Source: Amphritea sp. (GTDB lineage Bacteria; Pseudomonadota; Gammaproteobacteria; Pseudomonadales; Balneatricaceae). From it: 64,000 nt of DNA. A program made the position numbers and the translations under genes. The notes beneath the pieces are model-generated. The model worked only from the letters and a program-made list of their open reading frames with translations, was not told the DNA's origin and did not search any database. The stretch lies in assembly GCA_025800245.1 (NCBI GenBank), contig JAOXSA010000253.1, positions 1 to 64,000 of the forward strand, given 5' to 3'. Shown here in pieces: positions 35,127 through 43,151 of this stretch (position 1 is its first letter; each line of letters starts with the position of its first letter).

Positions 35127-35920
35127 TGACTGCTATCTCCCACAATAGTCTCAGGAGAGAGCGTGACTCTGGCAGAGAAGCCGGGCTTTAGTACGCCCTG
35201 GGGGTTGGCGATAACCGCTTCGACACGGTAGCCCGGCTTCTGACCTGTTTCTGCTGGCGCAATATGACTGACAGCTGCCTGCTGAGAGAATGCCTCAAGT
35301 ACCGGCACCTGAATCTCAACCTGATCGCCAATATGCAGCTGCTGATAGTCTCTTTCCAACAGATAGAAAACGATTTTCACCTGGTCAATCGCAACCAGCT
35401 CCAGAACCGGATCACCCGGATTCAGCAGTTGCCCCTGCTCTGCCAGAGTCTGTGATACCACGGCATCGAAAGGTGCCCGGATACGGGTTTTCTTCAGCTC
35501 CTGCCGGGCCTGTCTGACGCCCAGCCGGTTAACCTGTAACTCGGCCTGACTGACATCAAACAAGCGCTGCTGCTCATCCAGCTGGCTGCCGGAAATATTT
35601 TTTGCGTTGTAGAGTTTCTGTAAACGTTCAAGCTGACGCTGATAAGCTTTGCGTTCGGCCTGACTCAGCTTTACCCGGGCCCTGGCCAGATCCACTGTAA
35701 GCTGGTAATCAGTGGCATCAAAGGCCACCAGCGCCTGATCTGCCGTTACCCGGTCTCCCAGCGAGACGGATAACTGATTAACAACACCTGTTACTTCAGC
35801 GCTCAGAACCACTTTCTGAAACGGCTCAATTTCGGCGACCAGAACCGTTGCGGCGCGCAGATTTAAGGAGACAAGCAGAAGCAGAACCACACCGGGAACA
35901 GCTTTACAGAGCGCTTTCAT
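35123..35920 (-). CDS. RND periplasmic adaptor (membrane fusion protein)
   Basis: A protein of 265 residues, short for the family. The signal anchor is at 1-25. There is a lipoyl half (VVLSAEVTGVVNQLSVSLGDRVTADQALVAFD), a helical hairpin at about 75-130, a second lipoyl half (IRAPFDAVVSQTLAEQGQLLNPGDPVLEL) and a beta-barrel domain. Its stop codon overlaps the pump start (ATGA), so translation is coupled. Directly upstream, 89 bp away, is the histidine kinase gene. Confidence 0.88.
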   Translation of the reverse strand: MKALCKAVPGVVLLLLVSLNLRAATVLVAEIEPFQKVVLSAEVTGVVNQLSVSLGDRVTADQALVAFDATDYQLTVDLARARVKLSQAERKAYQRQLERLQKLYNAKNISGSQLDEQQRLFDVSQAELQVNRLGVRQARQELKKTRIRAPFDAVVSQTLAEQGQLLNPGDPVLELVAIDQVKIVFYLLERDYQQLHIGDQVEIQVPVLEAFSQQAAVSHIAPAETGQKPGYRVEAVIANPQGVLKPGFSARVTLSPETIVGDSSQ

Positions 35921-36009
35921 AGACCGAGTTACCCCTGAGATTTTTTAAACCATCATGTATGAGGCTGATACTCTAATCTGTAGTGGGTGAAATCAGCGTG
36001 AAGCGAGTC

Positions 36010-37272
36010 TCAGTTAAAGTCGATCTGAATAATGAAGTGGATATCGTCCTGCTTTTTACTCTGAAACTGCCAGTCCAGGGTGGCACAGAGATCAGCAATG
36101 ATTTTCAATCCGAAGCCAAAGTGTTCGGTTTTTTCTATCCTGAGCTGATCGATATCGTTAGTTATGATCAATGAGGATCCAGTCAGACAGATATCGATCT
36201 GACTGGCCGAATAATCAAATGCATTGCGCAAAGCGTTGGCCAGCACCAGCGACACCGCGACCTTATTTTTTTCAATCGGGCAACGATCGCGTATATCAGC
36301 AATGACCGCGATCTCCTTATCCTGATTCAGGGTCTCATACTTACCGATCAGCTCCTGCAACAGCAGCTCCATATCAAAGGGTTCCGGCTCCTGCCAGCGG
36401 ACTTCACGTTTACTCAGCAACAGGAATGTCTGAATCACATCCTCCATCTGCTGATTAGCTAATCCGATGCGCTCCATCAACCGTGCTTTGATCTCAGCTG
36501 TCTCAGCATCCGGCTTGTCACTGCAGGCCTGCCATAGTGACAACGATGACTTGGTCACTGCCACCGGAGTACGCAACTCGTGACTGGCATAGCGGGAGAA
36601 CTGTTTTTCGCGCTCAACCACCCGATTAATCTTATCGATTACCGTCTCAAATGCGTGACTGATCTCACCGAATTCGTCGTGACGGTCCAGTGGTACAAAC
36701 ACCGGATTATCCGGGTCAATGTTACGGGCATGTTCTGCCAGCTGCTGTACCGGGTCCGCCAGCCGACGGGCCATGAAGAGCCCCAGCACAGACCCCAGCA
36801 CGGTGACCGCCGCTGCGATAATCAGCAGTAACAGCTCAATAGCCGGTTCATATACATCCAGGGTAGCTTTACCTTCAGCAATGTAAACCAGGTAGATACG
36901 CCGGGACTCCTGCTCATGCGCCAGATCAGTTACCAGAAAATGGGTTTCAATTGCCTTACCGTCATAGTGCCCCTGGGGATACCGTTCAAAATATCCGGGC
37001 CGGTGCCCATCCAGCCAGGTCGGGATCTGATCCCGGCCTTCTACCAGTAGCTCAACACCGGAAAGATCATCAAATTGAGGAAATTGTCCCGACTGGGCGT
37101 AACTTCTTTCGACTACCCGGTAGTAGTTGGTGAGAACTCCTTCCCTGATGAAGTCATCGGTAGAACGCACAATCGAAAAAGCCAGCACACAGAACAGCGC
37201 ACTCAGGGCGGCACTGAACAGAGTCAGCGCCAGGGCAACTTTGTTACGGAAATAGCGGATCATCATCATCAT
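36010..37272 (-). CDS. Sensor histidine kinase
   Basis: A membrane-bound kinase of about 420 residues with a TM near 10-32, a periplasmic sensor loop of about 120 residues, a TM near 145-168, a HAMP domain, HisKA with FSRYASHELRTPVAVTKSSL (phospho-His in SHELRTP), and a HATPase domain with N box LANALRNAFDYS and G box FGFGLKII. The start is one of four consecutive ATG codons, with no clear ribosome site, so it may be translated by coupling to the response regulator gene that ends 4 nt upstream. It is probably the partner of that regulator and controls the RND genes. Confidence 0.88.
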   Translation of the reverse strand: MMMMIRYFRNKVALALTLFSAALSALFCVLAFSIVRSTDDFIREGVLTNYYRVVERSYAQSGQFPQFDDLSGVELLVEGRDQIPTWLDGHRPGYFERYPQGHYDGKAIETHFLVTDLAHEQESRRIYLVYIAEGKATLDVYEPAIELLLLIIAAAVTVLGSVLGLFMARRLADPVQQLAEHARNIDPDNPVFVPLDRHDEFGEISHAFETVIDKINRVVEREKQFSRYASHELRTPVAVTKSSLSLWQACSDKPDAETAEIKARLMERIGLANQQMEDVIQTFLLLSKREVRWQEPEPFDMELLLQELIGKYETLNQDKEIAVIADIRDRCPIEKNKVAVSLVLANALRNAFDYSASQIDICLTGSSLIITNDIDQLRIEKTEHFGFGLKIIADLCATLDWQFQSKKQDDIHFIIQIDFN

Positions 37273-37276
37273 CGGT

Positions 37277-37945
37277 TCAGGGCTTCAGTCTGAAACCCTT
37301 TCCTCTTACGGTTTCAATGTACCCCTCACCCACAGTCGGATCGATAATCCTGCGCAGCTGATAGATATGGGTTCTCAGGACATCACTGTCAGGGCACTCA
37401 TCCCCCCATATTTCATACTCCAGATCCGAGCGGGTTACGATCTGTGGAGCCTGACTGTAAAGACACTGAAGTATGCGAAACTGGATATTGTTGACCTCCA
37501 GTTTCTGATTATCCCGGCGCACTTCTCCGGTACGGGTGTCGAGCAGGAGATCTCGATACTGGATCTGCCCGATATCCTTACGCTTTCCCCGTGCCGTCAG
37601 CGCAGTCAGTCGACAGAGCAGTTCATCCAGTTCAAACGGTTTGGTAAGGTAATCGTCGCCACCTGCATCAAAGCCTTCCAGCTTATGTTCCAGCTCGGAT
37701 TTCGCAGTCAGAAAGATCACCGGAGTCTGGCAGAACAGCTTCTGCCGCAATTGGCGACAGGCCTCATAGCCGTCGATCCCCGGCATCATGACATCAAGAA
37801 TAATGACATCAAAGCTCTCCTCTGCCAGCAGCGCCAGGCAGCGGTTACCGGTATCGACAAAGTCGACCTGATGCCCCTGCAGCTCCAGAAAGTCATAGAT
37901 ATTGCCAGCCAGGGAGCGGTTGTCTTCTACCAGCAGTACTCGCAT
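37277..37945 (-). CDS. OmpR-family response regulator
   Basis: A protein of 222 residues. The receiver domain has VEDN acidic residues, the phosphorylated Asp in VIILDVMMPGIDGYEA (about 51), Thr in IFLTAKSE and Lys in DDYLTKPF. The C-terminal winged helix ends in HIYQLRRIIDPTVGEGYIETVRGKGFRLKP, typical of OmpR/PhoB regulators. AGGAAAG precedes the ATG. It is first in the apparent RR-HK-MFP-RND unit. Confidence 0.92.
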   Translation of the reverse strand: MRVLLVEDNRSLAGNIYDFLELQGHQVDFVDTGNRCLALLAEESFDVIILDVMMPGIDGYEACRQLRQKLFCQTPVIFLTAKSELEHKLEGFDAGGDDYLTKPFELDELLCRLTALTARGKRKDIGQIQYRDLLLDTRTGEVRRDNQKLEVNNIQFRILQCLYSQAPQIVTRSDLEYEIWGDECPDSDVLRTHIYQLRRIIDPTVGEGYIETVRGKGFRLKP

Positions 37946-38147
37946 TCATCTTTCCTGTTAAATTACTCTGACACCCCGGGGCAGCGTCGTTCGAGCCCAC
38001 CCTGCTATCACTATAGCCGGGAGCCGGATTAAACATAAGAGAAACAGGATACACGGTTTTTTGTCAAAACAATGTGAACGACTTTAACAACCGCCATACC
38101 AATGCCGTTCACTTAAAGTTGATTCTACAAAAGCGGTTTGACTGGAA

Positions 38148-38210
38148 TTGTAGAGAGGCACGCCCCGTGCCGAAAAAATCTTTTAAATCGGCACGAGGGC
38201 GTGCCTCACC
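38148..38210. repeat. Head-to-head pair of module B forming a long hairpin
   Basis: Module B at 38148-38173 faces an inverted copy at 38187-38210. Together they can form a stem of GAGGCACGCCC plus CGTGCCG with their complements around a 16-nt AT-rich loop. This lies in the 376-bp gene-free stretch between the response regulator start and the zinc operon end; nothing else was seen there. Confidence 0.75.
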
Positions 38211-38321
38211 ACCTGAAAGCAACGTAAGAAATCCGACACTGAAACAGTAGATTGATACTTTAAAGAAGCTGAGATTCCTTTATCTGGAATGGCTAACGCA
38301 GTAAAACAAGCAGGCTTCGCC

Positions 38322-38852
38322 TTACTCTTCGTAAGGCTCAATCTGATAAGCTTCCATCGTGTAGCCTGAAGTGCCCAGCTCATGGGCAACGGTCTCAACC
38401 TTCAGCTCCCCGGAAATCCAGATTGCATCGTACAGATTTTCAACGTCGGTACCGGGCTCAAATGTCACATGGATCATCTGATTAGACGGCGGCGGTGGCA
38501 CATGAATACAGGCGCCGAAATAAGGCACCAGAAAGAACTCTGTGACCCGCAGACCTTCCTCAACCAGCGGCACGACAAATCCGGGAATCTTAATCATCTT
38601 GCCATCCATGGACTCTTCTACCGGTGCAGAGCTGAGCGCTTCCATCAGCGCTTTTAACTTAATCTGCGCCATCGGGTCATAATCATCCAGACTGGCGAAC
38701 TGGCTCACATCAAACAGGCTCTGAAGACTGAAATCAGGAGGCATAAGAGCATCCCATTCCGTTTCAACAACCTCTTTACCGTTAATTGTATTGGCAAACA
38801 GTGTTGCACTGAACAACACCGCTGCACATCCAAGAATTAATTTCTTTATCAT
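38322..38852 (-). CDS. DUF3299 periplasmic protein, zinc operon member
   Basis: A protein of 176 residues with a signal peptide ending at LFA-NT (about 20). MIKIPGFVVPLVEEGLRVTEFFLVPYFGACIHVPPPPSNQMIHV is the DUF3299 core, with a Cys-x-His pair that could bind metal. Its start overlaps the permease stop by 1 nt (TGATG). As last gene of the Zrg-like operon it probably supports periplasmic zinc handling; its biochemical role is not known. Confidence 0.8.
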   Translation of the reverse strand: MIKKLILGCAAVLFSATLFANTINGKEVVETEWDALMPPDFSLQSLFDVSQFASLDDYDPMAQIKLKALMEALSSAPVEESMDGKMIKIPGFVVPLVEEGLRVTEFFLVPYFGACIHVPPPPSNQMIHVTFEPGTDVENLYDAIWISGELKVETVAHELGTSGYTMEAYQIEPYEE

Positions 38853-40111
38853 CAGGTTCTTACCGTCATACCATCGGCCAGTGAATAGCGATAGGCACGA
38901 TACCCCGGTATCAGGCCAGCTACAACACCTGCGATAAAGACAGCAATTAACAGTAAAAGTTCTCTCTGAGCCGGCAGACTGAGCGCAACCTGCAAACCGT
39001 AAGCCTGCTCCAGCCAGGGTAACAACGCCAGTAATCCAAGATAAAGTACTGCTGTACCTACCAACAAACCGGCCAGCGTCAGCAGTGCCGTTTCCATAAC
39101 CAGCAACACCAGAATCTGCCAGGGCCTTGCGCCGACAGCCCGGAGGATCGCCAGCTCCCGTCGCCGTTCATTCATGCCGGTTAACAACACTGTCAACATG
39201 CCGAACAGTCCCGAGACGACGACAAAAGCGGAAATAATCAGCAAGGCATTCTCGGCAATCCCGACCATACTCCAGAGTTCCTGTAACGCCACTCCCGGAA
39301 GTACTGCCTGTAAGGGTTCAGCACGATAATTGCTGATAGAGCGTTGTAACTGAAAAGTCGCCAGGCGGGATTTCAGTCCTAACAGAAACGCCGTAATCTG
39401 CTTTGGCTCCAGCTCCCGCTCAGACAGCGGCGTAGTGCCACCGGAGCCGGGAATGTAGGTTCCGGTCTGCCAGTCGATATGAATCGCTTCAATCGCCTGC
39501 AGGCTGACATGAAGCGTATGATCCACAGGAGTACCGGTGGGTGCCAGAATACCGACAACAGTAAATGGCTGGTCTTCATGTTTCGCGAAACTGGTACTGC
39601 CTATACCATGAGCTATGACTAACTTGTCGCCCATCTGATAGTTCAGTGCTCTGGCCACTTCTGCGCCCAGAACCACATCATGCAGTTGTTCGAACTGCTG
39701 TCCCCGGGCAAACACTAACGGCCGCTTACGACCATACTGATAGTGCTTAAAGTAGGCTGTTGTTGTGCCCATTACCCGATAGCCTCGGTGGGAATCTCCA
39801 AGCGATATCGGTACCGACCAGGCCACATGGCGGTTACTGGCGATATCCTGATAACTTTTCCAGCTGACATTATTGGTAGCATTCCCCATACGAAAAACGG
39901 AATACAACAACAGCTGGACTGAACCGGAACGGGCACCAACAATCAGGTCAGTCCCTGAGATGGTGCTGCTGAAACTCTCTTTAGCGCCGGTACGGACTTT
40001 TTCAACGCCTAACAGTAGCATCACGCTGACTGCTATCGAAGCGATCACCATCAATGCCGTCAGACGGCGATTCCAGAGACTTTTCAGAGTCAGGGATAAT
40101 AACAGGCTCAT
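38852..40111 (-). CDS. MacB/FtsX-type ABC permease, zinc operon member
   Basis: A permease of 419 residues with four helices: one at about 18-38, an extracytoplasmic MacB-like domain (about 45-265), and three at about 285-400. MLTVLLTGMNERRRELAILRAVGARPWQI is the coupling helix motif of the LolE/MacB class. It pairs with the ATPase gene at 40111, whose stop overlaps its start (TAATG). In Vibrio Zrg systems a permease of this kind takes part in zinc uptake. Confidence 0.85.
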   Translation of the reverse strand: MSLLLSLTLKSLWNRRLTALMVIASIAVSVMLLLGVEKVRTGAKESFSSTISGTDLIVGARSGSVQLLLYSVFRMGNATNNVSWKSYQDIASNRHVAWSVPISLGDSHRGYRVMGTTTAYFKHYQYGRKRPLVFARGQQFEQLHDVVLGAEVARALNYQMGDKLVIAHGIGSTSFAKHEDQPFTVVGILAPTGTPVDHTLHVSLQAIEAIHIDWQTGTYIPGSGGTTPLSERELEPKQITAFLLGLKSRLATFQLQRSISNYRAEPLQAVLPGVALQELWSMVGIAENALLIISAFVVVSGLFGMLTVLLTGMNERRRELAILRAVGARPWQILVLLVMETALLTLAGLLVGTAVLYLGLLALLPWLEQAYGLQVALSLPAQRELLLLIAVFIAGVVAGLIPGYRAYRYSLADGMTVRT

Positions 40112-40812
40112 TACACAGCCTCCCCGGCACGGTTAAGTTGCAGCAGATCGATCTGACGCGGGAATTGCTGCGCCAGCGACTGATCATGGCTGACAAACAG
40201 CAGTGTGGAACCGTTCTGATCACATTCGTTGATCAGCAGTTCGATGAACGCCGCACGGTTGGCACTATCCAGTGAAGAAGTAGGTTCATCAGCGATAATA
40301 ATTTCAGGACTACCGATCAGAGCTCTGGCAGCCGCAACCCGTTGTTGCTGACCGATACTCAGATCCGTAACCGGCTGTTGAAGCAAACCACTGAGTCCCA
40401 GTTCCTGCAACAGACTAAGTCCAGCCTCAGCCACCGAACCATAACGCTGTTCAGCACGCTCCCGGCGTATCTTAGAAAACTGACAAGGTAACTCAACGTT
40501 AGCCTGGACCGACAGATAAGGCAGCAGATTAAACTGCTGAAAAATCAGACCGATATGATCGGCACGGAAACGGTCACGCTGACTGCCGGACAGTGTATTC
40601 AACTGCTCGCCATTCAGGGTGATACTGCCCTGCGGCGCCGGGTGAATCCCTGCTATCAGATTCAGTAGCGTGGTTTTACCACAACCGGAAGGGCCATGGA
40701 TAAATATCCGCTCCCCTTGCTCAATACTCAGTTGTGGTATTTCCAGGAGGGCTGGCCTGTCAGGCCAGCCAAACGTGATCTGTTGCAGATCAATCATCCA
40801 CTTTTCACTCAA
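40111..40812 (-). CDS. ABC transporter ATPase, zinc operon member
   Basis: An ATPase of 233 residues of the LolD/MacB subfamily. Walker A is GPSGCGKTTLL, the Q-loop is IFQQFNLLPYLS, the signature is LSIGQQQR (a degenerate LSGGQ), Walker B is IIADEPTSSLDS and the H-switch is FVSHDQS. It lies 22 bp after the zrgA-like gene and overlaps the permease gene. Confidence 0.87.
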   Translation of the reverse strand: MSEKWMIDLQQITFGWPDRPALLEIPQLSIEQGERIFIHGPSGCGKTTLLNLIAGIHPAPQGSITLNGEQLNTLSGSQRDRFRADHIGLIFQQFNLLPYLSVQANVELPCQFSKIRRERAEQRYGSVAEAGLSLLQELGLSGLLQQPVTDLSIGQQQRVAAARALIGSPEIIIADEPTSSLDSANRAAFIELLINECDQNGSTLLFVSHDQSLAQQFPRQIDLLQLNRAGEAV

Positions 40813-40834
40813 TCAATTAACTCTGAGAGAGTGC

Positions 40835-41491
40835 TCAGAAGCGGAAACGGGGATTTTCCGGATTCAGTTCTGCAGCACCCTGACCATTCGGACCAATATA
40901 ATTGACATCGAGGTCGTGCAACAGAGAAAAGTGTTTGAACAGATTGACTTCGATCTCTTTCAGCGCCGCAGGGTTGCTGCATTCAAAGTGATATTCCAAA
41001 CGGTAATCACTGTGACTGGTTTCTTCGCCTTCATGATCGTGCTCATCATGGTCGTGGCCCTTATGATCATCATCGTGGTGCTCATCATGATCGTGGCCTT
41101 TATGACCTTCATCGTGATGCTCGTCATGGTCGTGGTCTTTATGACCGTCATCATGATGCTCTTCCTGACCATCACTATCCAGTGAGTGATTCAGATTAGC
41201 ATGCTCAACCTGGCAGCCTGCCGCAGACGGCAGTGCCAGCACCACCTCAGGCATCTTCAGCTGTTTCTCAACCTTTGCCAGTACCTGACGCTGTTCATCA
41301 TTGCGTGGAGCGTGTTCGAAACCCGCAAAGTTAGCTGCCGGACTTTCCAGCACCAGTTGCAGTTCATTACCTTCAAGTGCCACCAGCATTGTAGCAACAC
41401 CGTGTTCATGGCTGTCGTGCTGCCGTTCAAAAGCCTGCACACTGCCTGCTACAAGAAGCAGGCTGCTTACCAATGTCAGTGATCTGTACAT
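40835..41491 (-). CDS. zrgA: ZrgA-type zinc uptake protein (DUF2796)
   Basis: A periplasmic protein of 218 residues. The signal peptide ends near VQA-FE. HEHGVATMLVALEGNELQLVLESPAANFAGFEH is the conserved DUF2796 start. A His/Asp-rich middle (about 112-160) consists of about three 13-residue units with HDHDEHHDEGHKG as one version, clearly a zinc sponge. The C-terminal domain is conserved (YHFECSNPAALKEIEVNLF). The start at 41491 has GGAG; the earlier in-frame ATG does not. It is the first gene of the operon, behind a Zur-like box. Confidence 0.87.
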   Translation of the reverse strand: MYRSLTLVSSLLLVAGSVQAFERQHDSHEHGVATMLVALEGNELQLVLESPAANFAGFEHAPRNDEQRQVLAKVEKQLKMPEVVLALPSAAGCQVEHANLNHSLDSDGQEEHHDDGHKDHDHDEHHDEGHKGHDHDEHHDDDHKGHDHDEHDHEGEETSHSDYRLEYHFECSNPAALKEIEVNLFKHFSLLHDLDVNYIGPNGQGAAELNPENPRFRF

Positions 41492-41606
41492 ATTCTCTCC
41501 AGATAAAAAAAGCAGCGGCACTTTTTCAGCCCGTCGAATGACAGGCCCAGTTACGTGGTGCGTCCGAATGATACGCAGAAACTGTAGTACCGCTGCAAGC
41601 TAATCG

Positions 41607-41629
41607 CAACGTTATATTATAATAAAAGC
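41607..41629 (-). promoter_or_regulatory. Zur-box-like operator upstream of zrgA
   Basis: GTTATATTATAAT (41612-41624) with flanking AAC/AAAAGC closely follows the gammaproteobacterial Zur consensus GTTATANTATAAC. It overlaps a TATAAT-like -10 element on the minus strand and lies about 120 bp from the zrgA start, where Zn-Zur would repress. Confidence 0.7.
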
Positions 41630-41730
41630 GATTCAGATCAAGTGTTTTGCGCATCCGTTTATTTTTTCTCAGATCTCTGGGTTACAATGCCTCCGCTTTA
41701 ACCAAAATGATGCTAAACAAGGAAACACAA

Positions 41731-41961
41731 ATGGCACGTATTAAGTTGTTACTGGCTGTTGCAGCGGTGTTACCGCTCACGGCGTGCACTATCGTCACCC
41801 CAGGCACTGTTAAGGATATAAATAACTACTGGCTGAGCGATAATTGCGAAATTGGCAAAGCCTGCCCGGAAACACCTGAAGATTGCGAAAGCAGAACCGG
41901 TGACAGTAAGCAGGCTTGTCTTGAGTTTGTTGCTGAAAAGCAAAAAAAGCAGGCTCAGTAA
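41731..41961 (+). CDS. Small lipoprotein
   Basis: A protein of 76 residues from the ATG with AAGGAA upstream. MARIKLLLAVAAVLPLTAC is a type II signal, and Cys19 is the lipidated residue. The mature part is short and charged with four Cys (NCEIGKACPE, DCES, QACLE), likely two disulfides. No family is recognised. It lies opposite the zinc operon, so the Zur-like box sits between them, but there is no direct sign of co-regulation. Confidence 0.65.
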   Translation: MARIKLLLAVAAVLPLTACTIVTPGTVKDINNYWLSDNCEIGKACPETPEDCESRTGDSKQACLEFVAEKQKKQAQ

Positions 41962-42039
41962 TGTGCTGATGGCAGTATCCCTCCCCTGCCATCAATCTCA
42001 TCCCCCGATGCCCAGCAGCATCAGTGTGCTCTGCTGATC

Positions 42040-42239
42040 TTAAAAACCATCAGGCTGTTCATGATCGCAGGCTCTCTGTCCGATCAGTACAAAGCTATAA
42101 CCCAGCTCCGCACCGGCACTTCTGTCCCGCCCCCCATTGCCAAAGCAGGTTAACGATCCGACATCAGAGACCGCTTCCGTTCATCAAAGCCGTACGGCTG
42201 CACCAGCGTACCATCCACGTCAAGCATTACGTGATGCAT
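42040..42239 (-). pseudogene. Remnant of a HAD-family hydrolase
   Basis: On the minus strand an ATG at 42239 with AAGGGG upstream opens MHHVMLDVDGTLVQPYGFDE, which includes HAD motif I (DVDGT). The frame stops after 29 codons at 42150. A second piece (42144-42040) reads FGNGGRDRSAGAELGYSFVL, which resembles the C-terminal motif IV end of the same HAD type. The central 150 or so residues are missing, so this is an internally deleted gene. The rest of the 517-bp gap up to ahpC holds an AT-rich presumed ahpC promoter region. Confidence 0.65.
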
Positions 42240-42478
42240 GTTTCCCCTTGTGCCCTATATAGCCACGTCAGTGACCGCCGAACAGTTCAATTACAAAAAC
42301 CTATAAACGTTAAAGAAATAATTAATTTCAACAAATTTCTACTGACACATACTATAAATCCGTACCTTGATGGAGCCACTCTGAAACACGGCACCGGCTC
42401 AGAGAGGCGGACGATAAGAAGTTATTTTCAGAACTTTTTATCAGAACTTTTTTATCAAAGCTTAGTATGGAGACAATC

Positions 42479-43048
42479 ATGTCAAACTCCCTGATTAACA
42501 CCGAGATCAAACCATTCAACGCTCAGGCGTTTCACAACGGCGAATTCACCGAAGTATCCGACGCCAACCTGAAAGGTCAGTGGTCCGTTGTGTTCTTCTA
42601 CCCTGCTGACTTCACCTTTGTCTGCCCGACTGAACTGGGTGATCTGGCGGATTACTACCCAGAATTGCAAAAAATGGGTGTCGAGGTTTACTCAGTATCC
42701 ACAGATACACACTTCACTCATAAAGCATGGCATGACACCTCCGACACTATCGGCAAGATCCAGTTCCCGATGATCGGCGATCCAACCGGCCTGATCACTC
42801 GCAACTTTGAAGTGATGATCGAAGAAGCAGGCCTGGCAGAACGCGGTACTTTCGTCATCGATCCGGAAGGCAAGATCCAGATCATCGAAATCAACGCTGG
42901 CGGCATCGGTCGTGATGCAGGTGAGCTGGTTCGCAAGATTAAAGCGGCGCAGTACGTTGCAGCACACCCGGGTGAAGTATGCCCGGCTAAATGGAAAGAA
43001 GGTGAAGAGACACTGGCGCCTTCACTGGACCTGGTTGGCAAGATCTGA
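42479..43048 (+). CDS. ahpC: Alkyl hydroperoxide reductase subunit C (peroxiredoxin)
   Basis: A typical 2-Cys peroxiredoxin of 189 residues. The peroxidatic Cys is in [16 protein letters not shown] and the resolving Cys in [13 protein letters not shown]. It reduces H2O2 and organic peroxides in the cytosol and is recharged by AhpF, encoded 103 bp downstream. GGAG precedes the ATG. OxyR control is usual for this operon, but I could not identify a clear OxyR site. Confidence 0.96.
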   Translation: MSNSLINTEIKPFNAQAFHNGEFTEVSDANLKGQWSVVFFYPADFTFVCPTELGDLADYYPELQKMGVEVYSVSTDTHFTHKAWHDTSDTIGKIQFPMIGDPTGLITRNFEVMIEEAGLAERGTFVIDPEGKIQIIEINAGGIGRDAGELVRKIKAAQYVAAHPGEVCPAKWKEGEETLAPSLDLVGKI

Positions 43049-43151
43049 GCATCGCTCTGATCGCCTCCGCCCGGGCCTGGCTTCCGCCCATTTGCCTGTG
43101 CCCGGGCCCCCTTAACAGGACTAAAAGAATACGTCATTTCAGAGGTTTAAA

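Noticed and set aside
40670..41185. Open frame on the plus strand predicted to be very hydrophobic (Val/Met/Ile-rich)
   Set aside because: It is the antisense shadow of the His/Asp-rich repeats of the zrgA-like gene; CAT/GAT codons read backwards give Met/Ile/Val. No ribosome site or family match.
42245..42478. OxyR site upstream of ahpC
   Set aside because: Several ATA and CTAT fragments are present, but none in the spacing expected of an OxyR tetramer site; not strong enough to list.
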